Source of the DNA: Macrophomina tecta | Taxonomy: Eukaryota; Ascomycota; Dothideomycetes; Botryosphaeriales; Botryosphaeriaceae | DNA: 64,000 nt | Assembly (NCBI GenBank): GCA_024180945.1 | Contig: JAKSGN010000013.1 | Coordinates: 310,001-374,000 of the forward strand | Reading direction: 5' to 3' | In this document: positions 32,601 through 44,006 of the stretch, piece after piece | How positions within the stretch are numbered: position 1 is the stretch's first letter | Layout: each line of letters opens with the position of its first letter | The notes under the pieces: generated by a model | What the model was told of the DNA's origin: nothing | The model's database searches: none | Seen by the model: the letters and a program-made list of their open reading frames with translations, nothing else | Translations under genes and position numbers: made by a program

Positions 32601-35600
32601 GCGGGAAACATTGTCCCGAATGATGATCCCAAGAAAGAGGGAGGGGAAAGGCAAAAAGCGGTAAATGCATGAAACCTCATTTGCCCTCCTCTCAACCAGC
32701 AGGGAAGGGGTGAGCGGCGGCTAGCGATGCCTATTCTGGTGGCTGTAGCCGCGTCTCTTCCGGAGAAAATAAACAAGGTTTTCCCTGTCTTAAGCTGGCT
32801 TTTCTTGCCTGGAAAAACTCGTGCAAGCGTGTGCATCATCCCGTTCCCGCTGTGCATTGAACCATTTGTAGCTGAAATCGGGGCCATCTCCTGTCCCCTC
32901 CCATCGCTGGCGCGTCAGATGCGCCCGCCCCAGGCGTCTCACATCATACGACTCTGTACCTGTCTACGGCAATTATGGGAATGAAGAGACAATAGACCCC
33001 TGCCGGGCAACGCAAAGAAGGCCCGCAGGCGGCGCGATAAACGCACCCGGGAATTGAAAGACAGCGAGGCAATAGACCGGAGTTTTCCCATAATCAGGCC
33101 CCCACAAAAGTTGATACGAACGATTTACAAGAGAAGTGCCCCCACAACGGAAACTCCGGTGGGCTGGTTTTGATTAGTCGCGGTTAGCTATACCTTGAAC
33201 GGCCCGGACAACTTTACTATCAAGAATGGGGAGAAGAGCTGATGTGTGCCCGACGGGGCCAAACTTCCTCGATCAAAAGCGCCATCCCCGCTTTCCCAGA
33301 AGCAAGGAACTAAGGTAAAAACCCAATATCATATCCGCAAGGCTGAATACCGGCCGCTCGCTCCCCGCCTAACCGCATTCCATCCCATTTTACAAAACAG
33401 GCTGGATCAATTGGACAAGAAAGGCGGTGCCCCAGTCAACACCGAAAATCAGGGGCGTCTCCCTCCATGCACCTCAGATAGAAGAGTGGCATGTCATACG
33501 ATACGCGCTGCCGAAGAGCAGCGCTTTGATGGTCGATACGGTGTTCTAGACCGGGTCGGCAGACGTACACACAAAGAGTATCCTTAGCCCATCAAGACGT
33601 GGCGTGACGTGCGCTGTAGGTTTACCGACATCCACATATACAGCCTTGTTCTTACTGTCTCGCCATCTTTTCCAGAGCACCGCGAGGTGAAGTTTTAACC
33701 TGCAAAGTGCTGTGGAGAGAGGCTAGGTGATCTCCTTTTTTTTTTTTTTTTTTTTTTGCCTGCAAAGAGGTAGAGGTGATGGAAGGTCGATGTCCTGAGC
33801 TCGTTACCAAAGAAGGTGAGACAAAAGCAAGGTGGTGCGCGTGGCCCTGTGCATATGCTCGGCGGAATTGATGACTTTAAACAGACCAGAAGCGAGTGTG
33901 CACGGGGCAGCGCGGGAATAATTGTAGTGGTTCTGGTGCACTCATTCTCAGACGCCTGCGCCCAAATGGCGTGGGCAACGAAGAGAACATGGCTAGACAG
34001 AGGGTGTGCGTGCTTGGACACGGCGGCAAGGAGGGTGGGGGCTGTTCAATACTGCGGCGGATGAGCGAGCCAGGGCCTGGGCTTTACGCAGGGCCATCTG
34101 TGACAGGGCGCGGTGTCCGAGACAGGATGAAGGAGGATGAGCACTTCAGCGGGGTGGCTTTGATTGGTGACAAGTGGCTGGGTTTCTGGATAGCGCGAGG
34201 ATCAGAAGGCAGCCTGTTGACAAGGAGTTACTCCCTACGTGCTCACGGGTTGATGCTGCGGAGGCTTGGACATGGCCTAGCTTTCCAACAGAGGTTTTCT
34301 TTCCGAGAGTATGCTAGGGCTAAGCTACTGGCTCTGGGAGGACGTGCGGCGCGCAGTAGTATCACCCAAACTTCATAGGGTAGCGGTCCCCCTGCTGATA
34401 TGGAGGCACCTTGACGCCTGGCTGAGAACGGAGTAAGTACCGTGCAGACATGCGCAAGCTCTGAGGGTGGATCCTTGAATTGGAGCTAATCAAACAAGGA
34501 GGGCCATGACAAGGATCCGATCGGCTTTTTCGCCCACGTCGGGTGCAAACGATCCAGATATGGCACGTCGAGCAGGGATTGAATGGCCGAACACTTCCTC
34601 TTTCTGTCTCCAAACACCCGTGTATGTACATAGTAGCGCATACCGGGGCGGAAATCCAGGGCAGTTGACGTTGGACTAGCCACCCGTCAGCCGACCACGT
34701 GCGGCGGCCGGAGTCGTATAGCGGGAAAAGCACGGCGACCGGGGTGGTGTAAGTTCGGGCGAGCACGCAAGCAGCTTCGGCACAAGAGGGTCGACATGCG
34801 GTCCACCGCCTCTTCCCCTTACTCACTAATTTACCTAAGCCGCTCTCGAAGGATGACCGGCCCCCGGCCTACGGGTCGCCATGCGGGGGATTATGGGCTG
34901 CATGCTGCTCGACTGCAGGCCACCATACGCTGGTGTTGAGTGGTCAGGGTGGTCCCGCTCTTCCCCAAATTAAATAAGGACATGGCAGCGGACAGCACGT
35001 GCGGCGGCGTGCTTATCCCATGCGTCATCCCCACGTTTAAGGTGTGCGATGGCGGCTTCTTGCGCCGCGGCGGGAACTCCCAATGACGAGCAGGCGTGGC
35101 CTGGCGCGGCAGCCCTGAGCAAATACCATCCCAGCTTTAAGCTGAGAGGACGGGCATGAAGATCGTGGACAGGGAGCGGGTGAGCTGAAGGCGAAGGCGT
35201 TGCGAATTTCATTTTTTTCACAGGATAGGATAATATTTGCCGGCGGCTCGTCCAACGTCGCGCAGCTTGGAAAGTTTAAATGAAGCCATATCGTACCACA
35301 TGCAACCTGGGGCGTTAAGGCGTGCTTTGGTCCGGGTGACCCCGGGCTAGCCTCCCCGCTATGTCGTCCAGTGAGCCGCTAAGGCGCGGGAAGACAAACA
35401 ACGAGGCGGAAGATCAGGCCGCGAGCTAGCGGGGGCCAGGGGATTCCCGCGCGGGCAAGTGGGATGAGCGTCTAGGTACGTCAGCCATTTTAGCAGCCTG
35501 CACGGTGTTGATGACTGCAGAACAAGCTGCCGGTGAACGCCCGAATACCTCGGGATCCTGAGGGCCCTGCACAGACGCGCCTCCTCAGTCCCTAGGGCCA

Positions 35601-37169
35601 CTAGAAACAGCCTTCCGCGCCGGCGAGTAGCAGCAGCCCAAGCCTGCAGCGCCATGCCAGCGCGGCTGCTCCTCATAGGTGGACCTAGCTCCTGCAACAA
35701 GAGATTCGATGCTGCGGGTGCTTGGGCTGAGACAAGCGCTGTGTTTGAATGGTCGCGCGGATTTAGGGCTCAGGAGAGGCTTTTTGCCAATGCCCTCCGG
35801 CGCGGGCTCCGGTGAAGTGGCTTTGATAATGGCGGCCTCCATGCCTCTCCCTGGTCGTAGACCTCTTACGTGCAGAGGAGGGCAGCTTCCGTGGCCTTGA
35901 GGGACGGGCCTACGTAGCTTGGCACCGATCCGGCGCATCCTTGTTGCTTTCCACAACCACTGAGAGGCTTAGCTGCGGATGTACAGCAGGGTCGTGATCT
36001 TGCAGGCCCCACCGCCGCCGTCGATCAAAGCAATGAGGTCAACTGCAGTAGCCTACTTCATCCGTTGGCATTGTCGCCAGCGGCGGCTGATGAGCAAGAT
36101 GCGGTTGCGGCACGAACGTGGCCCAGCCTGCATCCTCCTTGAAAGTGTGGGACACGGACACATAATCTGGAGGGTTGACGGCAGGGCGGGAAGAGTCGGG
36201 TCGAGGGAGTCCCCTGCTGTGCTGGTCTTTCGCATGTTCCTGGGCATGGGAGGGCTCCACTCTGCTGGTGAGTGTCCCATGAAGGGAGATGAGGTGCCCG
36301 CGTGGTGTGTAACAAAACGGTCGGCTCGGAGCGCTGCTGCATTGCACGCAGCTGGTGCCGGTCTCGTGACCGGCACGACCCTGTTCCCCATACCGGGATC
36401 CAGGGTCTCCGCTGCAGCAGAAAAAGTGCTGCTTTGTCGAATCCAGGGCCTGTGCCTGCGAGGGGACGTTGCCTGCCTGGCGCTGCACCGCATTTTCCAC
36501 GCGCATGATGCCTCTGCCTCGCAGCAAATGCATCCCCGTGTAACCTGCTTGGCTGGTCGGATTGCTCCGCAGTCAATGTCACCACAAGGACCAGCTGGCC
36601 ATATTTTTGCGCGACATGTAGATGCACAAGCAGCATAAGCTTACCCTAATGTGGAATGTGGCTCGAGAAGAAACCGGCGTTCAAATAGTGGCTTGTTCCG
36701 CCCAGCCACATCTGATAAGGACATTGGTGGAACCGTCATTGATTAATCTGAAGCGGAGAGCCTGTAGAGCTCCCTGCTTTCTAATGCTTCGTAATCTGTC
36801 AAAGCCTCGGCTGGTACTCCGCGGAAACAGTGCGCGCTGCATTGCATCGTACAGCATGATTAAGTTCGCCGCCACCTTGACCCCTGGGCGCTGATTGATG
36901 ACCTGATACTGCTGTCCCCCGAAAGCATATCAGCCCGGTTATAAGCTGTGGCGCTTATCACGGCAACGGGCTGTTAAACTGAACGCAAGCGGTGGAAAAT
37001 CTGATACTGCTGCGATCATGGCCAAAACCTCGCTCCCACCATTGCCGTGCTGCAGGACTTGAAATGAGTCTCCTGCGTCCGCAAGACTCCTGTGCGATCA
37101 CTCCCATTGGCGCCCAGGTCGAGCGACGGCCGTGCTCCGAATGGCGTTAAAGAAACTTACGCTCGTTCT
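29656..37169. other. Long stretch without a supportable gene
   Basis: About 7.5 kb of GC-richer, non-RIP-mutated DNA. Open frames of 60-220 codons occur on both strands (longest 35979-36638) but overlap one another in several frames, are rich in Arg/Ser/Pro/His/Cys, and show no domain or splice-joined reading I can recognise. Long homopolymers are present: T25 at 29685-29709, A16 at 31475-31490, an A-rich run near 32269-32300, T22 at 33736-33757. No LTR, inverted terminal repeat, tRNA or telomere repeat was seen. Confidence 0.6.
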
Positions 37170-38221
37170 TTATCCTCCTCCAAACCTTGTCGCAAGTGCC
37201 AGCCTACGCCTGGCCAGAACTGCCGCCAGTTGTCTTCTTCGATCACCGGCGGTCAGGGTTGCCGATTCCGCAGTCTCGGTATTGGGAGAGTTGAAAGCAA
37301 CGTCGATCTGCTCACGGATGGTGTCAAAGATAGCTAGCTCTGCAACAACGGCCTGGCCTGAGTTCAACGCATCCAGTGTAGCCTGCAGGCTAGATTCGGG
37401 GATCTCGCTGCCGCTGAAAAGCTCGTTCCTCTCAGTCGGGCGGTGGTCCTGGAGCGTCGAGAGCGTTGAAGAGCGTCGAAGAACACCCCGCTCCTCAGCA
37501 TCGACGTCTTGCCGCGTTGTAGTGCGAGGGGCAGAACCTTCGGCAGCCTCTACTGGTGTTGGGTCTTCATGTGGCGAGCCCGTCTCCTTCCTTTTCTTCA
37601 CTTTCTGGAGCTTCAAGGTGGCTGCCAGCATAACCACCTGCAGGGTGAAAATGAAACAATCCAGAAGAAACAGTCGCGACTTCGACGTCGGGCCTTGCTG
37701 ACCAATCCAATCGATCAAGAGTCCTCCGTGCAGATAGCCCCGTGTAGCTTCGCCAGCCGCTGGGGGGGGAAACCACAGGTGACAGAACAGACATATCAAA
37801 TTAGAGCCGCAGATGGGGTATAAGTATGGGCGGTTCGAGGGAAGTTCCGGCAGTATGTCGGGCTTAGGAGTGAGCCAAATCAGCTGGACAAAGGCACGGA
37901 GGACGAAGCGCAGGAAGGAGCAGCTGCAGTGACGCGGAATCAGCAACGGTGGCAACCGAAATCGGGTGCTGGAGCTCACTCAAGGTAGTAGACGGCGGAT
38001 ATCTCAGCATAGATCATGATGTCCAGATTGCGGAGGAGATCGTCTAGATAGCCCATCCGCTTGGACCGAATCTTCTTCTTCTGCTCGACGAGTAGGTCTG
38101 CGTCCTCTGCGGCCTGGAAACTCCCCTCCCCCTCGGTTCCAGTGTCGGCATGGCGGCGGTCGTGTGCGGAGCCTGGACGGCGTGGCCAGTCTGCGGTTGA
38201 CAGGGACGCATCATCGCTCAT
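37170..38221 (-). CDS. DUF1746 / Dsc4-like membrane protein, 331 aa, 2 exons
   Basis: Exons 38221-37980 and 37923-37170, intron of 56 bp (GTGAGC..GCAG). Splicing joins Y-Y-L-D to C-S-F-L-R-F, giving the continuous block L-L-R-N-L-D-I-M-I-Y-A-E-I-S-A-V-Y-Y-L-D that is characteristic of DUF1746. Hydrophobic segments lie at about 63-100, 115-135 and 170-195; between them is A-G-E-A-T-R-G-Y-L-H-G-G, also typical. In fission yeast this family includes Dsc4, a subunit of the Golgi/endosomal Dsc E3 ubiquitin ligase complex involved in cleavage of the sterol regulator SREBP. The N-terminal 55 residues and the C-terminal third are polar and probably cytosolic. Divergent from RCF1 with 422 bp between the starts. 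Family assignment is firm; the Dsc4 role is by homology only. Confidence 0.8.
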
Positions 38222-38643
38222 ATCGCGAACGGGGTATGGTGTGGTGCGACGGGCATAGTACCAGGCCTCGGTGGAGAGAGTTGCAGAGTGAGCCGGAGCT
38301 TCACATGGGCCGGGCGCGACAGGTTTGGTGGTGAGTCGAGGTCAGATACTGCGGAGTCGGAGACTGTCAGCAGCAGCAACAGCAACGCGACGGGGCCGGA
38401 GCTGCGCGCGCCGACGCCGCCGATGGCCCGTCCAGATAGTGACGCCGTTCAATCTCACGCGAGGTCGCCGACAAAACTGCTCAACTTAAACAATCCCGCA
38501 GCGCCGCTGTATTGCGCAAACCACCGCATTCGCCCTCTTGCATCCTCAATCGTCTCCAGTCCAGCTTTGGGGACTCTCGCGAATCCATAAAACCAACATT
38601 CACACCAATCGCCACCCATTCCACATTTGCGCAATCGTCCACC
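38222..38643. promoter_or_regulatory. Shared 422-bp region between divergent Dsc4-like gene and RCF1
   Basis: Both start codons face outward from this segment, so it must hold both promoters and 5' UTRs. No TATA box or clear factor site was recognised; CAG/CAA trinucleotide runs occur near 38370-38385. Confidence 0.6.
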
Positions 38644-39267
38644 ATGTCCGACGCGCCACTTCCTTCGTCCTTTGACGGCAATGAGTACGTCTCCTCCGCC
38701 AATCCCGTATCCTCCGTCCCTTCTATCCACCTCGCCAGACCCATCCGCTAACCTCAGCGCCCCAGGGACTTCTACTCCGAGAACCGCTGGCAGAAGCTCA
38801 CCCGCCGCCTCCGCGAGGAGCCCCTCATCCCACTCGGCTGCCTGCTGACCTGCTGGGCCCTCCTGGGCGCCAGTCGTGCCATGAAAGCTGGCGACCACCA
38901 GACCACTAACCGCATGTTCCGTCGCCGCATATACGCCCAGGGTTTCACCATCGTCGCCATGGCTGCAGGCAGCATGTACTGGCAGGAGGATCGCGAGAAA
39001 CGCAAGGAATTCGACGCCCTGCAGCAACAGAAGAAGGCACAGGAGAAGCGCGACGCTTGGTTGCGCGAGTTGGAGGCCAGAGACGAGGAGGAGAAGGCCC
39101 TGAAGGCTAGGCGCGAAAAGAGGAGGCAGCAGATGGCCGCCGACAGGGCTTCCCAGGAGAAGGGGACGGCGAGTTTGACTGAGACTAAGAGTCCCATCGA
39201 GTCGAATGAGCGGAGGGGACTGGGGGTGGCTGAGGCTGTAAGGGATCTGTTGGCTAGCAGGCGATGA
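38644..39267 (+). CDS. RCF1: Respiratory supercomplex factor 1 (HIG1 domain), 180 aa, 2 exons
   Basis: Exons 38644-38684 and 38766-39267; the 81-bp intron starts GTACGT, has CTAAC before the end, and closes ..CCCCAG. The protein begins M-S-D-A-P-L-P-S-S-F-D-G-N-E-D-F-Y, followed by E-N-R-W-Q-K-L and the HIG1 domain with two membrane helices at about 34-53 and 69-85. Between them is N62-x3-R66-x-R68-x3-Q72, matching the family's QRRQ motif except that the first Gln is Asn; Q59 lies three residues earlier. The C-terminal half (about 86-150) is a charged coiled coil, as in other filamentous fungi. Rcf1 sits in the mitochondrial inner membrane and helps assemble and stabilise the III-IV supercomplex and cytochrome c oxidase. 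The second-exon start was chosen because it restores the family's D-F-Y-x-E-N-R-W sequence. Confidence 0.92.
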
Positions 39268-40283
39268 GGAAGAGTCGCAGTCCTTGTGGAGAGACTGGGA
39301 GATTTCTTGCTTCGGTTGTAAATTTTGTGGATTTGGCTGCTGGAACTTTTGGCGTACGGGCATGGGAAGGACGTCTTCACTCGATCATTATGAGCCAAGA
39401 AAGCGCTTGAGGATTCGATCAGGCCTCTGGTGGGGGGTTTTTTTTTTTTGGGGGGGGGGGGGGGAGGAAAATTGGCAAATCACACTGTGGCGCCGGATTT
39501 TGAGGGAGCGACAGTTATACAGGATGAACTACCGTTCTGTTGCACTCATTGCACACGGTTGAAGACCATTTTCACAATTATGAAGTCTCCCTAACAAGTG
39601 GTCCCAGTTTTCGATTACCGTTTAGCGTTCCCGATCTCCTTAAGGTACGACCTCATCCATCACTTACCAGAGGAGCACAAGAATGCATGATTACTACACT
39701 AACACTCTTCGGGATTCTGCTGCCCTGGCGAAGACGGCTCAAAAACAATTAAAAGTAGAGTTCCCACGCCGAATCGAATTCCCCAAAATAGCAATTAAAG
39801 AGCATACAAGCAATGCGGCCTGTACTTGCTCTTAGGCGTTAAAGTGAAGGAATGATGGACAAGGCTACTAATAGGTAGTTTGGTAGTTCTCGACTCGAAA
39901 CGCGCCTTAGGGTTACTGGAAGAAAGTCGGTCGTACGGGGTGCCGCAGACGGCCGCGATCAGTTGTTAAAGGGACCGTAGTTTACACGGGATAGATAACA
40001 ACCAAGCAAATGTAGTTTTTCTGTCTCTCAGTTGATGGCTAGTAGACATCCGTTGCCGCAATGCATACGTAAATTTCCTTCGCGTAATCCGAGAGAGTGC
40101 TATTACTAATACATCCGCTTCTTCACGCTGTTCACGACATTTCTTCGTTCCCATGCACTACCCCAAACCCACGACGTCCAGATCCAAAGCACTTATCGAG
40201 CAAGCATCTAGGCATACATCTCATGAGATACCTTAAACATTGTTCCCCTCTATCCAAACCCCGCGCCCCCTCCCCCCAATACC

Positions 40284-40330
<47 letters not shown>

Positions 40331-40589
40331 GCGCGCAAAAACAAAAAAGATAAATTGCTGAATACTTAACTAAATACTCTCACATAGCCGCTTTTGCCTT
40401 ATCCTCCAGCATCAGGCTGTAGTCTTGATGAGTTTGCCATTCACGTCCAGAATATCCCATCTGTATGGATAGAGACCTATCGTATCGCCGTTTAAGCAGA
40501 CGTTTTTATACCAATCCCTTAGTCTCTCTGGGTCCTTCTCCTTTCTTGAACACTTCTTTCAGACCCTCCCAACCGCCCACCCTTCACAA
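39268..40589. other. Intergenic, with homopolymer and dinucleotide tracts
   Basis: 3' flank of RCF1 followed by gene-free DNA. It contains T12 next to G15 (39438-39464) and an (AC)n(GC)n tract at 40285-40336. No coding sequence recognised. Confidence 0.6.
40285..40336. repeat. (AC)16(GC)10 alternating purine-pyrimidine tract
   Basis: 32 bases of AC repeat followed directly by 20 bases of GC repeat, an uninterrupted 52-base run of alternating purine and pyrimidine. Confidence 0.97.
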
Positions 40590-41290
40590 TTCTCGGTGCA
40601 CGGATGGTCCTGTCAAGCCCTGTCGGCACTCTCCCGGTAACCCAACATTACCACAAGCACAATGAAGACTCGCCTGCCCATACACACAGAGGACCTCAAT
40701 ATCCTCCGGCACACCTATCATCTCCTTCTTATTTGCATCCATCTCGCCAAGAGTGGATCGAGCGATCCCAGCTGTTGCCCACATCGTACCCGTAACTGAC
40801 CTTAACGGACCTCAACCCTCCCGCCGCTCTCATCACTTTCGTAGATGTCGCCCAGTGTGTAGTCCTATTCAGCCTTGATGCTGTCCGGCTCTCTGGTTAC
40901 GCAGCTTTGAGATTGTCGTCCATACGTGGTCCCAACTGCACCATCTCTCCTCCCCGGCCGCTGAAGGGACTGTCCATCTATTGCCATACCTTTCATCAGC
41001 TCTCTGGTCAAGGTGAGAAAAAACACAGCGCTGTTTCTGCTGCTGGTGGGTGCAGTGCCTCTCCTTCCATCATCCGCGTCAGCGAAGAAGCGTGCATATA
41101 GCTGGTCGCCCACCTGGAAGCGACCTGCAGCACGTCATGGAACTTGTCGAAGCGGGGGCTGGCGGGCACACGGGGGAGGCGGGTGATGTTGGAGTCATCG
41201 CTTGCAGCGAGGCGGACGAGGGTGAAGTGCCTGCCCCCCTTGCCTGGCGCCAAAATCCATCAATATACTGCACGGATACCTAGAAAGTGT
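40590..41290 (-). pseudogene. Decayed pRiA4b ORF-3-like gene
   Basis: The minus strand reads, in order and in changing frames, the blocks of the plasmid pRiA4b ORF-3-like family, which is common in filamentous fungi. First comes R-V-P-A-S-P-R-F-D-K-F-H-D-V-L-Q-V-A (about 41180-41120). Then D-Y-T-L-G-D-I-Y-E-S-D-E-S-G-G-R-V (40865-40810), followed by a Y-x-Y-D-x-G-x-x-W-type block near 40780 and M-I-G-V-P-E-D-I-E-V-L-C-V-Y-G (40730-40675). The blocks are separated by at least two frame changes and stops that no GT..AG intron repairs. A possible 5' exon begins near 41555. The decay is by indels and scattered substitutions, not RIP. The function of the family is unknown. Confidence 0.7.
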
Positions 41291-42538
41291 CAAGCGCCTT
41301 GCGTCACCTACTGTTCTGCGCTTGCGTCGTCGGCTGGACTTTCGGGATTCTCCCGTTATACCGGCGTGTCCGTAGTCGCGGTCTTCAGCTTTAAATCTTG
41401 GTCAGCTTCTCACTAGAACTAGAGCTTCCTTGAGAGTTTACCGATGTCCACCTATTTGAAGATGAAGTAGGCTCCTTTAGCGCGCTAGTGTCCTTTGGCA
41501 CGGCAATCGGATCCATCCGCGCGGTTGCGAAGCGGGGGTTTCTGGCTTTCGGCATTTTCGGAGATGGGGCTTAACAGATAACGTTATCAGTTGATTAAAT
41601 CACAGTTCATTGTCAAACTTGATGGTAGGATAAGACATTGAGGGAAAGAATAAGGTCGTAGATATGGAAGGAAGGGCACAGGTCGCATAACAGTATCTTT
41701 GCATTGCTTTTTCATTGCATCATATGAACCCGACGCAACGCGCGGTAACGTGAGGGTCGTACAGCGCAGGGGGCAAGCCGTATATTCTGCCGACTGCATG
41801 GAGCGTCTATACGAGGTCGAATTCAGAAGTATTGCAGCTTGACCTTACCGGGGGGAGTAAAAGCATTCACTCGGTCGTAGATGGCATCAGGATTCCTGGA
41901 CAGTTACATCCAGAAGAACGCTTCAGCTCCTCATGCGTGACTGTACTTTCTGTTGCAAGAGTTGTGAAGCAGCAATACACGCGCATAGACTTCGCACATG
42001 TTTTGCCATCCTCTGCCAAAAGTCGTGCCCGACCCCTTGTTTCAACTCAACGCGGGAAGTGTTTCCAGATTATCGTGGATTTTTGGGAAATTCTCGCCGA
42101 AGGCCATAACCCACTATCGCGGTTATTTGGACGTCAGTCAAGGTGGAACGTATACGTTGCTCTTGTGCGAATGGTATGGAACAAGTTCCTGATACTTCGT
42201 CTATCCGTTGGTTACCGAGTTCATGTAGAAGTGCAACATACATTATTCAACTACTCTTCCGCTTCGGTGAATGCCCACCGATCGTGATCTGGTCTCGATT
42301 CTTGGCATTCATGAGAACAAGTGGACTTCTTGCACGACGAAGAGGATTATTTTCCTGCAGTTACGATCACGCAGCAGAATTGTATCACACCAGTGAGGAC
42401 GAGGTCAAGTGAAGAGAAAATCATTTTATCAGCAATTATTATGCTCAGATCAAGATCAACCTCGCACTAAGTATGTGCAGCCCTATTCCTCATTGACTAT
42501 TTACTCTGCGTGCATAGCGTTCCAAAGCATTTCATCAT
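41291..42538. other. Intergenic, no gene supported
   Basis: About 1.2 kb. A plus-strand stretch at about 41998-42192 reads a plausible peptide but is flanked by stops with no convincing splice sites, and I could not assign it. Otherwise nothing recognised. Confidence 0.45.
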
Positions 42539-43028
42539 TCAAACAACGGCCTGGGTGACCTCAACGGTAGCAGAGCCCTTGCAGAGGCGGCCAGTCGGGC
42601 TTTTGCAGCTCGTCTCAAGAGGCGCATTTCCGTAGATAGTGACGTTGGTGTTCTCGATGACAACGGTTTGTTGGAGGAGGACATCTGTATTCCAAGAGAA
42701 TAAGTGAACGTGTCCGCTTCTTTCAATTACAAGGAGACCTACAGGATCCATTGTAGCTGCCGACAAAAGATGCAGGGTCAGAAACAGTGGTCTCCTTCTC
42801 GGCTCCCTCCAACCACGGTGAGTAGGTGTAGATCTGGGACGCGGAGCTGCCGTCGACCGAGTAGATGGCCTCGAACTTCTCCTGTTTCCAGCCATTGGCG
42901 GCCGAGTTCCAAGTGTAGTTAAGTGCCCAGCTGCCGTATTGGCTGTCGGTGGCGGCCTGGGGCGCGGGTGCGGCGGCGGCAGTGGCGGCGAGAGCTGCGA
43001 GAGATCCGAAAGCGAACGCGAAACGCAT
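42539..43028 (-). CDS. Small secreted protein, 143 aa, 2 exons
   Basis: Exons 43028-42743 and 42684-42539; the 58-bp intron runs GTAGGT..TACAG and keeps the frame. Residues 1-20 are a classical signal peptide (R3, hydrophobic core, A-A-A-A before P-A-P). The mature part is about 120 residues with two cysteines (in T-S-C-K-S and R-L-C-K-G), enough for one disulfide, plus N-Y-T, N-G-S and N-V-T glycosylation sequons. It has alternating beta-strand-like segments and ends K-G-S-A-T-V-E-V-T. This layout is reminiscent of small beta-barrel secreted proteins such as Alt a 1, but I see no diagnostic motif. It could be a cell-wall protein or an effector candidate. A TATATA stretch lies upstream near 43163-43168. 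Confidence 0.75.
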
Positions 43029-44006
43029 TTTGGCGACTGATTAATGTTACTGATTAATTCTTTCGTGTCGGAAAGCAGCGGACAGTGCGAGCGAACGATG
43101 ATCGGTTGATGAACGAGAGATGGGTGATGAGCAGGCAGTTTGATGGACGATCAATGTACTTGATTATATATGCTCCTGAAATATGTTGAAAAAGGGTGCG
43201 GAGGTAGCGGGACACCAGACTAGTCCTACTATTTTTAGCCAGCGGCGTGGCGTAGCGTCGTTCCAGTAGCCGCATTTACGAGCGCGGCAATATATAGTGC
43301 TGCGATGCTACTGGGCGCTCGAGCTCTTTGGTGTACCCGCCGGCTTTTTTCCGTCGAAGAGGACTCACCGAAGAGGTCTGGAGAACATTGGGGCAGCCGG
43401 CATCGTTTATGCGGGAAAGACGGCGAATCACACCAACGAGGCAGCGGTGGAGACGCCAAGATGTAGAGCAGAGCCGCCCTAGGGTAGGAAGCCCTGAGAA
43501 TGTCGCTGAAGAAGGAAGGCCATTGAACACTGTTACCAATTAGCTCATAATTGTGTGCATCGGCTCGTTTCCCCCTGCATCCGAACTTCGGCTCAGGAGA
43601 GCCTCGCGGTCATAGAAAGCTCACTTTTGCTGAATTAAGATTAGGATCTCGGCAACACCGTTTCCCCTATGTTTCTATCGCTGGTTTCAGACTGGCGCTA
43701 TTCCCTGAAAGGCTCCACCTCGTCAAGAGAGGTTCCCATGCATTGACGGTCTACATAGCAGTGCAACGTCAAGATGCCCACTACTCTGACATTCCTCGGA
43801 ACTTTGCTACTCTCTCTCAGGGGAAGGTCTTCTTCGATTTTAACGGGCCCTTAGGCCAACATTCGACACCAACGGCAGCTCGGAGTTACGTGAATGGCAA
43901 CCTTCTTTTGGTGCAGAACACGAGGCAAGGATCATTGTAATGGATGCTCATATTTTCTAAATTCTTAATAATTGGTGCTTCTGCTAACAACTTCATATAC
44001 CACCCT
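43029..44006. other. Intergenic between the secreted protein gene and the OYE-type gene
   Basis: Upstream region of the secreted protein (with a TATA-like TATATA near 43165) and downstream region of the oxidoreductase. An open frame at 43551-43940 has no recognisable domain, and I do not call it a gene. Confidence 0.5.

Noticed and set aside
35979..36638. 219-codon plus-strand frame as a gene
   Set aside because: Overlapped by open frames of similar size on the minus strand, no recognisable domain, odd composition (Cys, His, Arg).
38455..39363. 302-codon minus-strand frame
   Set aside because: Antisense of RCF1; the plus strand has a spliced, conserved HIG1 protein.
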